Below are positions 44,595 to 51,749 of a stretch of 64,000 nucleotides of DNA, in pieces. The stretch is from Prevotella sp. P5-92 (GTDB lineage: Bacteria; Bacteroidota; Bacteroidia; Bacteroidales; Bacteroidaceae). The stretch spans positions 62,001-126,000 of the forward strand of contig NZ_NPJG01000007.1 in NCBI RefSeq assembly GCF_002251245.1. Direction: 5' to 3'. The notes under the pieces were generated by a model. That model did no database searches. It was given only the letters and a program-made list of their open reading frames with translations, and was not told the origin of the DNA. The translations under genes and the position numbers were made by a program. Within the stretch, counting starts at the first letter, position 1; every line of letters begins with the position of its first letter.

Positions 44595-46235
44595 ATGGCA
44601 AAGAAAGGATCAATTCACATGCAGCCGACAAAGGCAATGTCGGCGGCGCAGAGCAACGAAAACGAACGTCGAGGATGGGACGAAGAACGCTACGAAAAAA
44701 CGACAGACTATAGTGGCAAACCGTGCTACTATGATTGGTACCGGCGGCACTTGAACTTTGAAATCGTCAAGGGGAAGATATGCCCGATGTTGTCGCAAGG
44801 GACTCCATTACATGAAAGGCTCGAAAATAGATTACAAGAATTGGGGTTCCGATATTTTCGAAAAGATTCTCCAAATGCACCGAACATTTGCCTTGATTTT
44901 GTTGTGGGTGGTGACCAAGAAAGATTACGAGAGATGGCGTTCGGAAATCAGTCCGTAATATTCGGTGGAACCGATGAAAGAAATGCCTCAATTTCTCGAT
45001 GCCAGGAGATAGAAAGCTGGGCAATGGATACCTACCAATGGTTCGCCAATAAATACGGTGAGGAAAACATTGTCGGATTTAATGTTCATCTTGATGAGAC
45101 GACCCCCCATGCACACATCCAAGTTGTGCCCGTGGGCATAGTGCAGAAGCGTGGAAGAGTAAAGGCGGGGGAAGAGAGAAAAACAAAGGAGGCGGTGAGC
45201 TATTATGACGTGGTCGGGAGAACTCCGAAAGAACGTGCTGCATTTTTCCAAAATCTCCACACTGAATATCATCTGCAGATTGGGTACAAATATGGACTTG
45301 AACGAGGGACTTCATATGATGAGCTGTCACCAGAGGAGCAGGCCTTAAGTAAACATCGTACTGGTGCTGAATACGTTATCTTTAAGGAGACCATGAAAAA
45401 AGTAAAGGAGGCAAGGAAAGAGCTTAGCAATATCGAAAGCCAGATGAAAATCGCGGAGAAAAAGCTTAAAGGACTCTCGACGATGTTACAGAACCTCGAA
45501 GGGCAAAGAGATAATCTCGAAGCACAGATAGCTGCCCTCGAAGATGAATATTCGGAAAGCAACGGACAGCTCGAACAGAAACGCTCAGAGCTGATGGCAG
45601 AACTGGCAGAGATAGAGTCGAAAATAGCCGACAAGACAAAGAAACGTGAGGAAGCGGAGAGAGACCTCTTCAGCCTTCAGGAAAAGGGGAAAAAACTCGC
45701 ATTCACGAACGAAGACTTGAGGAAACATATTTCGGCTTTATCCTCGAAAGCTGAGAGCATTTTCCATAAAACGAACTCCATAATTGAGAAGACGAGGGAA
45801 GACATAAAAAAAATGGATAAGGCAGGTGAACTTCGGATGGCCGACAAGCACATCGAGGCTCGAGATGCTGTTATTTTTCGTCGGTGGCCAGCAGCAAAAG
45901 AGGCGGTGGCGGCCATATTCCACTTGGGGAGTTCGCCGACACAGAAGGACTTCACACCGCAGCAGGCTCTAAGCATAGAGAAGGCTATCGCTTCAGCTGG
46001 AGGAGAAAGAACCGATGCCGCTACGGATCTTCTTTCCCTGGCAGAGAAAGACTTCCATAGACAGGGGACACCACCAGGTTGGGTGGATGGTGCTGCGCGA
46101 GAGGTGATGGCCATCGCACGAGGCACCCATCAACGACTAAATGCTCTCCTCCGCAGACAATCGCAGGATGCTGGCGGTGGTCCGAGCTACATAACTGACC
46201 TTACAGACTGGGCAGGAAATCAGATAAAGAGGTGA
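44595..46235 (+). CDS. MobV-family relaxase (Mob_Pre)
   Basis: A 546-residue plasmid mobilization/recombination protein. The N-terminal relaxase domain (about 1-215) has the signature FNVHLDETTPHAHIQVVP with His165, His172 and His174, which bind the metal; the MobV catalytic His/Tyr region is near the start (SIHMQPTKAM). Residues about 265-410 form a long coiled coil (KEARKELSNIESQMKIAEKKLKG, then repeated E/K/L heptads). It nicks oriT and leads the element through a helper's conjugation channel. Its 3' end touches the convergent primase gene (0 bases apart). Confidence 0.9.
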   Translation: MAKKGSIHMQPTKAMSAAQSNENERRGWDEERYEKTTDYSGKPCYYDWYRRHLNFEIVKGKICPMLSQGTPLHERLENRLQELGFRYFRKDSPNAPNICLDFVVGGDQERLREMAFGNQSVIFGGTDERNASISRCQEIESWAMDTYQWFANKYGEENIVGFNVHLDETTPHAHIQVVPVGIVQKRGRVKAGEERKTKEAVSYYDVVGRTPKERAAFFQNLHTEYHLQIGYKYGLERGTSYDELSPEEQALSKHRTGAEYVIFKETMKKVKEARKELSNIESQMKIAEKKLKGLSTMLQNLEGQRDNLEAQIAALEDEYSESNGQLEQKRSELMAELAEIESKIADKTKKREEAERDLFSLQEKGKKLAFTNEDLRKHISALSSKAESIFHKTNSIIEKTREDIKKMDKAGELRMADKHIEARDAVIFRRWPAAKEAVAAIFHLGSSPTQKDFTPQQALSIEKAIASAGGERTDAATDLLSLAEKDFHRQGTPPGWVDGAAREVMAIARGTHQRLNALLRRQSQDAGGGPSYITDLTDWAGNQIKR

Positions 46236-47096
46236 TTAAAGCCCTGCACGATAATTACATAGGTAGTCGTTCACATCCTTGGCAGGAGCGAACCTACCCC
46301 TGATATCTATGGCTGACGGCAGCACATCAAGTATCCTCTTCGTTGCCTCGTCACCACCCTTGTCATTGTCAAGGCAGAGGAAAACCTTGTTATCTGTCAG
46401 TTTTAATGTTTCTATTGCTGCATCCACATTGACGATGCTATTGAGCGTGAGGTAGTTATGTCGCACTTCGCCGCACAACGTGGCAAAAGACAACATATCA
46501 AAAAAGCCTTCAAAAACGACCGTAGGAGCATTTTCTATATTGTGGTGGGTTGTTATCCACTTTGGATGAGTTGAACCTTTATACGAGCAGCTACGCAGCT
46601 CATAGCCGCCTTTGTCGTTACCATAGGCCAGAGCGTATAGGTATTTGCCATCCTCCCTAACTTCAAAGCCGTAATGAGCCTCACGAAGGAATTGCTTGGC
46701 TATCGTTATATTGATGCAACGATTGTGGAGGTAGGCATACAAGCCCTTTGACTGAAGCGGCATCACTTCAATAAATGCGAAGCCATTTCCCTTTTCCTTT
46801 GACCCGCAGAATATTTTTTGCTGGTCAAAAGGAGAGAGATTGGCGTTTCCCAATTCCTCCAACACCCTTCGCACATCATTTGTACCTAAACATCGCATCA
46901 CCATATCGATTATGCTGCCATGTTCACCTGTCACATGGTCTTTCCATCCTCTACCATTTGGTGTAACGGTCAGAGAAGGATGCTTGTCTTCCCTCCATGG
47001 GGCACGACACAGATAGCCTTCAGCAGTCTTCCTTACCACCCGATTCCCAAGGTAGTCAAGGCACGTGTATTTTTCCTTTATTTCCTTGATATTCAT
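46236..47096 (-). CDS. Toprim-domain DNA primase (DnaG-like, CHC2 zinc finger)
   Basis: A 286-residue primase of the type found on Bacteroidota mobile elements. The zinc-finger part (about 1-90) keeps Cys12 and Cys30 with CRAPWREDKHPSLTV and WKDHVTGEHGSIIDMV. The Toprim part (about 185-280) has VVFEGFFDMLSFAT and VFLCLDNDKGGDEATKR, with the acidic metal-binding residues. It probably primes replication of the excised element. It is downstream of the DUF3987 gene and separated from it by an iteron-like region. Confidence 0.88.
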   Translation of the reverse strand: MNIKEIKEKYTCLDYLGNRVVRKTAEGYLCRAPWREDKHPSLTVTPNGRGWKDHVTGEHGSIIDMVMRCLGTNDVRRVLEELGNANLSPFDQQKIFCGSKEKGNGFAFIEVMPLQSKGLYAYLHNRCINITIAKQFLREAHYGFEVREDGKYLYALAYGNDKGGYELRSCSYKGSTHPKWITTHHNIENAPTVVFEGFFDMLSFATLCGEVRHNYLTLNSIVNVDAAIETLKLTDNKVFLCLDNDKGGDEATKRILDVLPSAIDIRGRFAPAKDVNDYLCNYRAGL

Positions 47097-47442
47097 CTTG
47101 TCTATTTTTGTAAAGAAATAATTGTTAATTTCTATTTAACGCAAACACATATAAGGGTGGTTGTAGGTTGTACCTCCGAAACCCCAGTGTTTATGCGGCT
47201 TTCAGAAGATTTCGACTACAACCAAATTAATTTGTAAAGATTTTTTTAGTTGTAGTTCAAATCTCTGTAACTCTTTGAATATTAGAGACTTTATTAAGGT
47301 ACAACCTACAACTACGCCTATAATGTGTTTTTTAGTTAATTTATTTAACATAATTAATATTCATTTAGTTAATATATATGTAAGAAATAGAGAATATTCT
47401 CTCTGGGAAAACCCTTTATTGGATTCTCCCAGAGCTACATTT
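47097..47442. other. 346-base region with GTTGTAG motifs, candidate replication origin
   Basis: A perfect 16-base inverted repeat GTTGTAGGTTGTACCT (47,160-47,175) / AGGTACAACCTACAAC (47,297-47,312) encloses further GTTGTAG motifs in both directions. The rest is AT-rich. No gene is seen. Its place between two replication genes suggests an origin or a control site. Confidence 0.45.
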
Positions 47443-48729
47443 TCATTTCTTCCTCAATTCACCCAAAACTTTAGAAATATATTGTTGAGTAGGTTTGCCT
47501 CCCAAAGCTGACGACAGTAAAGAACGGTTTATTTTGTCTAAACCAATACCATTACATTCACAATTTGCAGCCAAAGCCAATATAGCTTCCCTCGTCGAGA
47601 TGGGTTTCTTTCTCTGTTCATCTATTATTCTTTGGGCAATGCAGGAATTGCGAAAGAGATGCTCTACGACCCTGCTGGAATATTCTACCGTCTCGTTCCG
47701 GATAAGCTCTCTCGGAGCATAGCCTTCGGCAAGAGCATTTAGGGCATGGAAAATAGCGGCAAGGCGGCGAATTACATACCCCTGCTTCATAATGGTCTCA
47801 GACAGTTCATCTTCTCCGTCTTCTTCTAATATGTCGCGAAGGCGACGGTACTCGTCGTCCAGTTGCCTCACGAATCCCACATCTTCGAAACTAAGTAGGA
47901 TGTTCTCCAACTGTGATGATGTTGCACGATCGACCAAATCTTCCCATTCCTGGTCTGGTTTGGTGTCCCTATCATCGATGAGCGCACAATCTTGATTGGG
48001 CAGCCAAAACAACCAACGAGAGAAGAAGCCGTTGTGTTCCTGACCAGCAAATAATTCAGGAATCCTTTTCTTTTGGATTCCCCCAAGAATTGTAAGAAAA
48101 GGTTCGTCGATAATTAAAGGCAGTTCGAGCCTTACACGACCGACACGTAGAGTCGATAAAGCGTCAAATAACGTAAGGAAATCGCTAATGATATTTCCAT
48201 CGGAATACTTCTTCGCGTTTCCGCCAAAGAAATTCAACAATTCGTCCTGATGCATAAGAGTACCGACAGGAAAATTCCGAACATTATATAAAACTCTGTA
48301 CAAGTTCTCAATCGTCTCATTGCTCACAATCATTTGTTTGTCATACTCCGGCAAATCTTCTTCCTTAGCCTTAGCGACCTTAAATTTGCAAACAAAATCG
48401 TCATAATTACGCTTCTCCATCCGACTTACAGGCTTCATACAGTAGTTGATGGTCGGAGTTTTCGCTCCACTGGCGACACCGACTATTGCGGAAAATAAAT
48501 TACAACGATTACGGTATGCCCCATCGGATACTGTTACCTTTTTACCAAGCAAAGCTCCCAATATAGTCACGACCTCGCCGAATACGAAATTGGTTGGGGC
48601 TCTAAGAACACCTGCTGTATGTTCGATATACTTTCGTATTCGAGGATTAATACCATCCATCGGAATTTCGTCAACTATTTTTGCCTTATAATTCGAGTTT
48701 GCGAACTCTATAATTTTTTCGATATTCAT
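47443..48729 (-). CDS. DUF3987-type protein of the mobile element (helicase-like, altered P-loop)
   Basis: A 428-residue protein with the DUF3987 pattern: an N-terminal VFGEVVTILGALLGKKVTVSDGAYRNRCNLFSAIVG, then VASGAKTPTINYCMKPV in place of a Walker A (the Gly before Lys is Ala), LMHQDELLNFFGG resembling Walker B, and GFFSRWLFWLPNQD. DUF3987 proteins accompany primases on Bacteroidales integrative elements and are thought to help replication. The changed P-loop may make it ATP-independent. The C-terminus (LGGKPTQQYISKVLGELRKK) looks like a winged helix. Confidence 0.82.
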   Translation of the reverse strand: MNIEKIIEFANSNYKAKIVDEIPMDGINPRIRKYIEHTAGVLRAPTNFVFGEVVTILGALLGKKVTVSDGAYRNRCNLFSAIVGVASGAKTPTINYCMKPVSRMEKRNYDDFVCKFKVAKAKEEDLPEYDKQMIVSNETIENLYRVLYNVRNFPVGTLMHQDELLNFFGGNAKKYSDGNIISDFLTLFDALSTLRVGRVRLELPLIIDEPFLTILGGIQKKRIPELFAGQEHNGFFSRWLFWLPNQDCALIDDRDTKPDQEWEDLVDRATSSQLENILLSFEDVGFVRQLDDEYRRLRDILEEDGEDELSETIMKQGYVIRRLAAIFHALNALAEGYAPRELIRNETVEYSSRVVEHLFRNSCIAQRIIDEQRKKPISTREAILALAANCECNGIGLDKINRSLLSSALGGKPTQQYISKVLGELRKK

Positions 48730-48768
48730 AATTTCTATCCATTAATAAGTTAATTTTTTGCTGAAAAA

Positions 48769-48800
48769 TTTGCTGGATTCGGAAATTATTCGTAACTTTG
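48769..48800 (+). promoter_or_regulatory. Promoter of a putative small RNA
   Basis: TTTG, exactly 20 bases, TAACTTTG: one of the best promoters of the window. It points away from the DUF3987 gene and into no open frame. Confidence 0.75.
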
Positions 48801-48806
48801 CCCCGG

Positions 48807-48894
48807 TGTGAGAAAGTTAACGCGGTTTTCCCGAAACATCAAAGAAGTTTCCGAACCCATACCCCAGGCATTATCGCTTGGGGCTTTCTTTTTT
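48807..48894 (+). ncRNA. Putative small RNA, about 88 nucleotides
   Basis: The transcript would begin about seven bases after a consensus promoter and end at a terminator hairpin CCCCAGGC/GCTTGGGG followed by CTTTCTTTTTT. No convincing reading frame exists. It is antisense to any mRNA leader of the DUF3987-primase operon that starts above 48,894, and to read-through from the integrase operon. This resembles antisense copy-control RNAs of plasmids, as inference only. Confidence 0.55.
48862..48894 (+). terminator. Terminator of the putative small RNA
   Basis: An eight-pair stem (one G-T pair) with a six-base loop, then CTTTCTTTTTT. Confidence 0.75.
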
Positions 48895-48921
48895 AGGGAG
48901 GTTTGAAAATTGTTACCATAA

Positions 48922-49254
48922 CTATATTTTTATCTGATTACACTTTTCCACATTATTGACAATGTCTCTTAACGAGTCCTTCAGTTTTCCCAATTGCTCT
49001 TCGTCGAGGATATGACGACCGCCTACAAAGGGGCCGAGAGCGAGGACGATCCTCTCTGCCAGCACTTCACGGTTATGCAGGCTGCCTGGCTGTCCGCCGA
49101 TGCCGTAACCCGGTGTTTTCTCGGACATTTCTATATACTCGTTGAACGAATCCTCCAGCCACTTTATGCCCGTATGCAGCCCTTTATTTGTGGCGTGTTC
49201 CGTAGCGAAGTCCAGAACTTCGTTCCACTTTTCTTTAATTTGTAAGTTTGTCAT
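48922..49254 (-). CDS. Unknown 110-residue protein, in operon with the integrase
   Basis: A soluble, acidic protein: MTNLQIKEKWNEVLDFATEHATNKGLHTGIKWLEDSF and onward, mostly helical by its pattern. Its ATG overlaps the integrase stop by four bases (ATGA), so translation is coupled. I do not recognise it. Its place suggests a role in integration, excision or element maintenance. Confidence 0.65.
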   Translation of the reverse strand: MTNLQIKEKWNEVLDFATEHATNKGLHTGIKWLEDSFNEYIEMSEKTPGYGIGGQPGSLHNREVLAERIVLALGPFVGGRHILDEEQLGKLKDSLRDIVNNVEKCNQIKI

Positions 49255-50411
49255 ACTAACCTCCCCTCGATTTTTGTAACTTCAGAAAGAACTGTTTTCG
49301 GAAGCATTTTTGCGTAAATTTTCTCAGTCATCTTTATGCTGCTATGTCCGCAAATTTTCGATACAATTTCTATTTTAACACCGGAATTAAGCAACAATGT
49401 TGCGCCTGTATGACGCGCCCAATGCGTTGTGATTGGTTTGTTTATTCCAGCCGCTGCTGCCACCTCTTTCAGGTATTCATTGTACTTAACATTGCTGATT
49501 AGAGGTAACTTGCCATTATACTTTTCCAGTATTTCTATTGACGGTGATAGAAGAGGAATAGTGTACTCTATTTTAGTTTTTCCACGTCGCCCGAAATAGA
49601 CCTTATTATCATCTACTTCTTTTATCTTTTTTGAGTCGAAGGATTTCAGGTCGTGATACGACAAACACGTAAAGACCTGAAATACAAAGATATCACGCAC
49701 ACGCTCCAAACGTGTATCGGGCATAGTGGCTCCACGTAATTGTTGAAACTCCTCTGGAGTAAGATATTTCTCTATTCCATCGTAGTCGTCACCTTTTTCT
49801 ATCTTCACACGATCATATGGGTTTACCTTTATAAGTCCCTCCTTTTGAGCATCCAAAATAAACGAATTGAGGAACCGATGGTAGTTGTTCCAACGGCTCT
49901 TCGCTTTCATATTTTTTTTCTTTAGAAAACGATCAAGTTCCATTACTTTAGAATCCGTCATGTCATAGAATGTCTTAATTTTCCCATATTCCTTAAGGAA
50001 TCGGAAAAAACGGTTATAACGTTCTTGGCTGTCTTTAGCCTTACCGTATTTTCGTATCTTCATTCTTTCCTCGCAGAAATCAAGAAAAGAGACGTTTGGT
50101 TTCCGTTTCGCTTCCAACCTCGGAAAAATGGCATCAATATCGATGTAACCATCCTTATACATTTCGTAAATGATCTCACGAATATCAACAAGGTACTGGT
50201 CAAGTTGTTTGTTGATAATCATAGAATCGACACGATTAACCACACGACCATGTTTCCATTCCTTTTCGAACACCCGAATACGAGTGCTATGATATTTTGT
50301 CTTCCTTCGATAATAGATGCGAATTTCAATGACCGCATCTTTTTCGTCAGAAGCCTCATTATATCGATTCCAAACGAAACCAACGATAGGAGAATCAACT
50401 GAAGTTTTCAT
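49251..50411 (-). CDS. Tyrosine recombinase (integrase) of the element, IntDOT-like
   Basis: A 386-residue integrase with a Bacteroidota-type arm-binding N-terminus (about 10-100), a SAM-like core-binding domain (about 105-200) and a catalytic domain. Active-site residues are His330 and Arg333 in THWARHTGA, His356 in GHSS and the nucleophile Tyr366. The usual first Arg is missing: FTCLSYHDL has Ser where most enzymes have TGLRxxD. The same loss is known for IntDOT. It lies two bases after the excisionase-type gene and catalyses insertion at the tRNA-Ser 3' end. Confidence 0.94.
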   Translation of the reverse strand: MKTSVDSPIVGFVWNRYNEASDEKDAVIEIRIYYRRKTKYHSTRIRVFEKEWKHGRVVNRVDSMIINKQLDQYLVDIREIIYEMYKDGYIDIDAIFPRLEAKRKPNVSFLDFCEERMKIRKYGKAKDSQERYNRFFRFLKEYGKIKTFYDMTDSKVMELDRFLKKKNMKAKSRWNNYHRFLNSFILDAQKEGLIKVNPYDRVKIEKGDDYDGIEKYLTPEEFQQLRGATMPDTRLERVRDIFVFQVFTCLSYHDLKSFDSKKIKEVDDNKVYFGRRGKTKIEYTIPLLSPSIEILEKYNGKLPLISNVKYNEYLKEVAAAAGINKPITTHWARHTGATLLLNSGVKIEIVSKICGHSSIKMTEKIYAKMLPKTVLSEVTKIEGRLV

Positions 50412-50413
50412 AA

Positions 50414-50692
50414 TTATTTTACATAATTTTCGAATAGTCCGCTTTTTTTGAAAAAAACACGTCCCTGATTTTTATTTCCCACCTTTTTATGTGGAAATTT
50501 ATCTTTCATTGACCGTAAATAATTTGGTGTTACACCAAGTATGTGAGCTGCCTCCTGACTGGTAACATAATCGTCATCCTCCTCCCTTGAAATTGGAGTA
50601 CTATTTAGACGTTCTATCACTATCTCGGCAGTTTTCTCAGCAATCATCAATGTGAGTCGCTCCATTTCATCTTTCTTCATTGTCATATTCAT
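50414..50692 (-). CDS. Excisionase-type helix-turn-helix protein
   Basis: A 92-residue protein. The C-terminal half YVTSQEAAHILGVTPNYLRSMKDKFPHKKVGNKNQGRVFFKKSGLFENYV is the MerR-like HTH_17 fold of excisionases and small regulators on Bacteroidota elements. The N-terminal 35 residues are helical (MKKDEMERLTLMIAEKTAEIVIERL). It is the first gene of the integrase operon. Two further ATGs lie two and four codons downstream. A longer reading frame upstream crosses a palindrome and is unlikely to be coding. Confidence 0.82.
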   Translation of the reverse strand: MNMTMKKDEMERLTLMIAEKTAEIVIERLNSTPISREEDDDYVTSQEAAHILGVTPNYLRSMKDKFPHKKVGNKNQGRVFFKKSGLFENYVK

Positions 50693-50753
50693 TGAGGTTA
50701 AAAATTTTGCGCAAAGAAACATACTTTTTGGCAAATGAGCAAAAAAAACAATT

Positions 50754-50789
50754 AAAAAGTCGTATATTAACAATTTTACGACCCTTTTT
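50754..50789. repeat. 34-base imperfect palindrome, copy 2
   Basis: Nearly the same as the copy at 44,116-44,149, with one changed base in the left arm and CC inserted in the right. It lies about 60 bases ahead of the excisionase gene and is a probable operator shared by two element operons. Confidence 0.8.
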
Positions 50790-50983
50790 GCAAAATCAAG
50801 CATGAAAAACTGTTTTATTTGAACTTTTTCGTCCAAAAATGAACTCTAACAAGTCTATAATAATATATTTTTACTTAATGATGCATTATCTTCACTCATC
50901 TTGATTACTACTCAGAGATGCATTAATTCTCAAAATCTCTCATTCTCAAAGTGTTACAACTATAACAAGTTGATAATCAGATA

Positions 50984-51013
50984 CAAAAAATGGGAATCTG
51001 ACTGATTCCCATT
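50984..51013 (-). terminator. Element-borne terminator of tRNA-Ser
   Basis: Minus strand: AATGGGAATC, AGTCA, GATTCCCATTTTTT. It follows the tRNA 3' end by 13 bases and copies the layout of the displaced original terminator. Confidence 0.8.
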
Positions 51014-51024
51014 AAGCTATTTTC

Positions 51025-51041
51025 GCGGAGAGTGAGGGATT
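51025..51041. repeat. Right attachment site (17-base core)
   Basis: GCGGAGAGTGAGGGATT, lying within the 3' end of the tRNA-Ser gene (acceptor and T arm). Confidence 0.9.
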
Positions 51042-51113
51042 CAAACCCCCGATACCCGAAGAGGGTATACCGGATTTCGAGTCCAGCGCGATCGTTCACT
51101 CTGCCAACTCTCC
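51026..51113 (-). tRNA. tRNA-Ser (CGA), integration target of the mobile element
   Basis: An 88-nucleotide class II tRNA. Acceptor arms GGAGAGT/ACTCTCC pair. The anticodon stem CTGGA/TCCGG closes loop CTCGAAA with anticodon CGA. A long variable arm (TACCCTCTTCGGGTA) and T arm (GGGGTTTGAATCCCT) are present. CCA is not encoded. The gene is kept whole because the element supplies an identical 3' end. Confidence 0.95.
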
Positions 51114-51126
51114 TTTATTTCGGCTG

Positions 51127-51158
51127 CAAAGGTACAAAGAAATTTGCAAACCGCCAAA
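51127..51158 (-). promoter_or_regulatory. Promoter of tRNA-Ser
   Basis: TTTG, 20 bases, TACCTTTG on the minus strand; an exact consensus pair 13 bases ahead of the tRNA, right after the yigZ stop. Confidence 0.85.
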
Positions 51159-51746
51159 TTATTCGAACGATAATTTAGATAATTTTGCTTTTAATGCCTC
51201 TGATTGTGACTTGCGAATGGCTAATCGTATCTCACAGGTGTTGTCGAAGGTTTGGGAGACAATGCGCGGCTGCATGTCTTTCACGATGCGCATCACGTCG
51301 TTCATCATGGGGTAGGTGAATGTGTAGGTGATAATGTCCTCCACCAGACGCTCTTCTATGACGGCATCGTCTATGGCAGCAGACGCTGCCTCGCGATATG
51401 CCACAATAAGTCCGCTCGTACCAAGGAGAACCCCGCCGAAATATCGTATCACGACGACGAGAATATTGGTGAGTTCACGACTGTTGATCTGTCCAAGGAT
51501 GGGCTTGCCTGCTGTGCTGCTTGGTTCGCCGTCGTCGTTGGCCCTGAAGTCCTTCTTCTCTGGACCTAACATATATGCCCAGCATACATGACGTGCGTCG
51601 TAGTATTTCTTGCGGTACATGGCCACGAGATCCTTCACGTCGTCGGTGGTATCTACATGATGGGCAAAGGCGAGGAACTTACTTCGCTTTTCAGTGATGT
51701 AGCCCTCGCCTGTTTTCTTTTCGGATATTGTCTTATACGAATCCAA
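51159..51746 (-). CDS. YigZ/IMPACT family protein
   Basis: A 195-residue protein. The N-terminal IMPACT domain shows ITEKRSKFLAFAHHV, KKYYDARHVCWAYML, DDGEPSSTAGKPILGQI and NILVVVIRYFGGVLLGTSGLI, followed by a C-terminal DUF1949-type ferredoxin-like part (YTFTYPMMNDVMRIV). The family is linked to translation control, but its biochemical role in bacteria is unclear. It lies three bases after the DUF1015 gene. Confidence 0.93.
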   Translation of the reverse strand: MDSYKTISEKKTGEGYITEKRSKFLAFAHHVDTTDDVKDLVAMYRKKYYDARHVCWAYMLGPEKKDFRANDDGEPSSTAGKPILGQINSRELTNILVVVIRYFGGVLLGTSGLIVAYREAASAAIDDAVIEERLVEDIITYTFTYPMMNDVMRIVKDMQPRIVSQTFDNTCEIRLAIRKSQSEALKAKLSKLSFE

Positions 51747-51749
51747 TGC

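Larger units (their letters stand above)
50693..51025. other. 333-base region at the right end of the element
   Basis: It contains the second 34-base palindrome (50,754-50,789) ahead of the excisionase gene and an element-borne terminator for the tRNA (50,984-51,013). Bases 50,928-51,000 resemble the chromosomal sequence left of the left att site. No gene is seen. Confidence 0.6.
41616..51041. mobile_element. Integrative mobilizable element in tRNA-Ser(CGA)
   Basis: The unit is bounded by direct repeats GCGGAGAGTGAGGGATT at 41,616-41,632 and 51,025-51,041; the right copy is the 3' end of an intact tRNA-Ser. Element length is 9,409 bases. The integrase and excisionase genes sit at the tRNA end, as usual. 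MobV relaxase, primase and DUF3987 genes make up the mobility and replication part. No conjugation (tra) genes are present, so it needs a helper element. Base composition is lower in GC and codon use less biased than in the flanks. Confidence 0.9.

Noticed and set aside
48816..48914. GTG-started 32-codon frame within the putative small RNA
   Set aside because: It runs through the terminator hairpin and has no ribosome site or family.
41633..51024. Complete diversity-generating retroelement
   Set aside because: No reverse transcriptase, Avd-like helical protein or template repeat was found in the element or its flanks; only a possible target is present.
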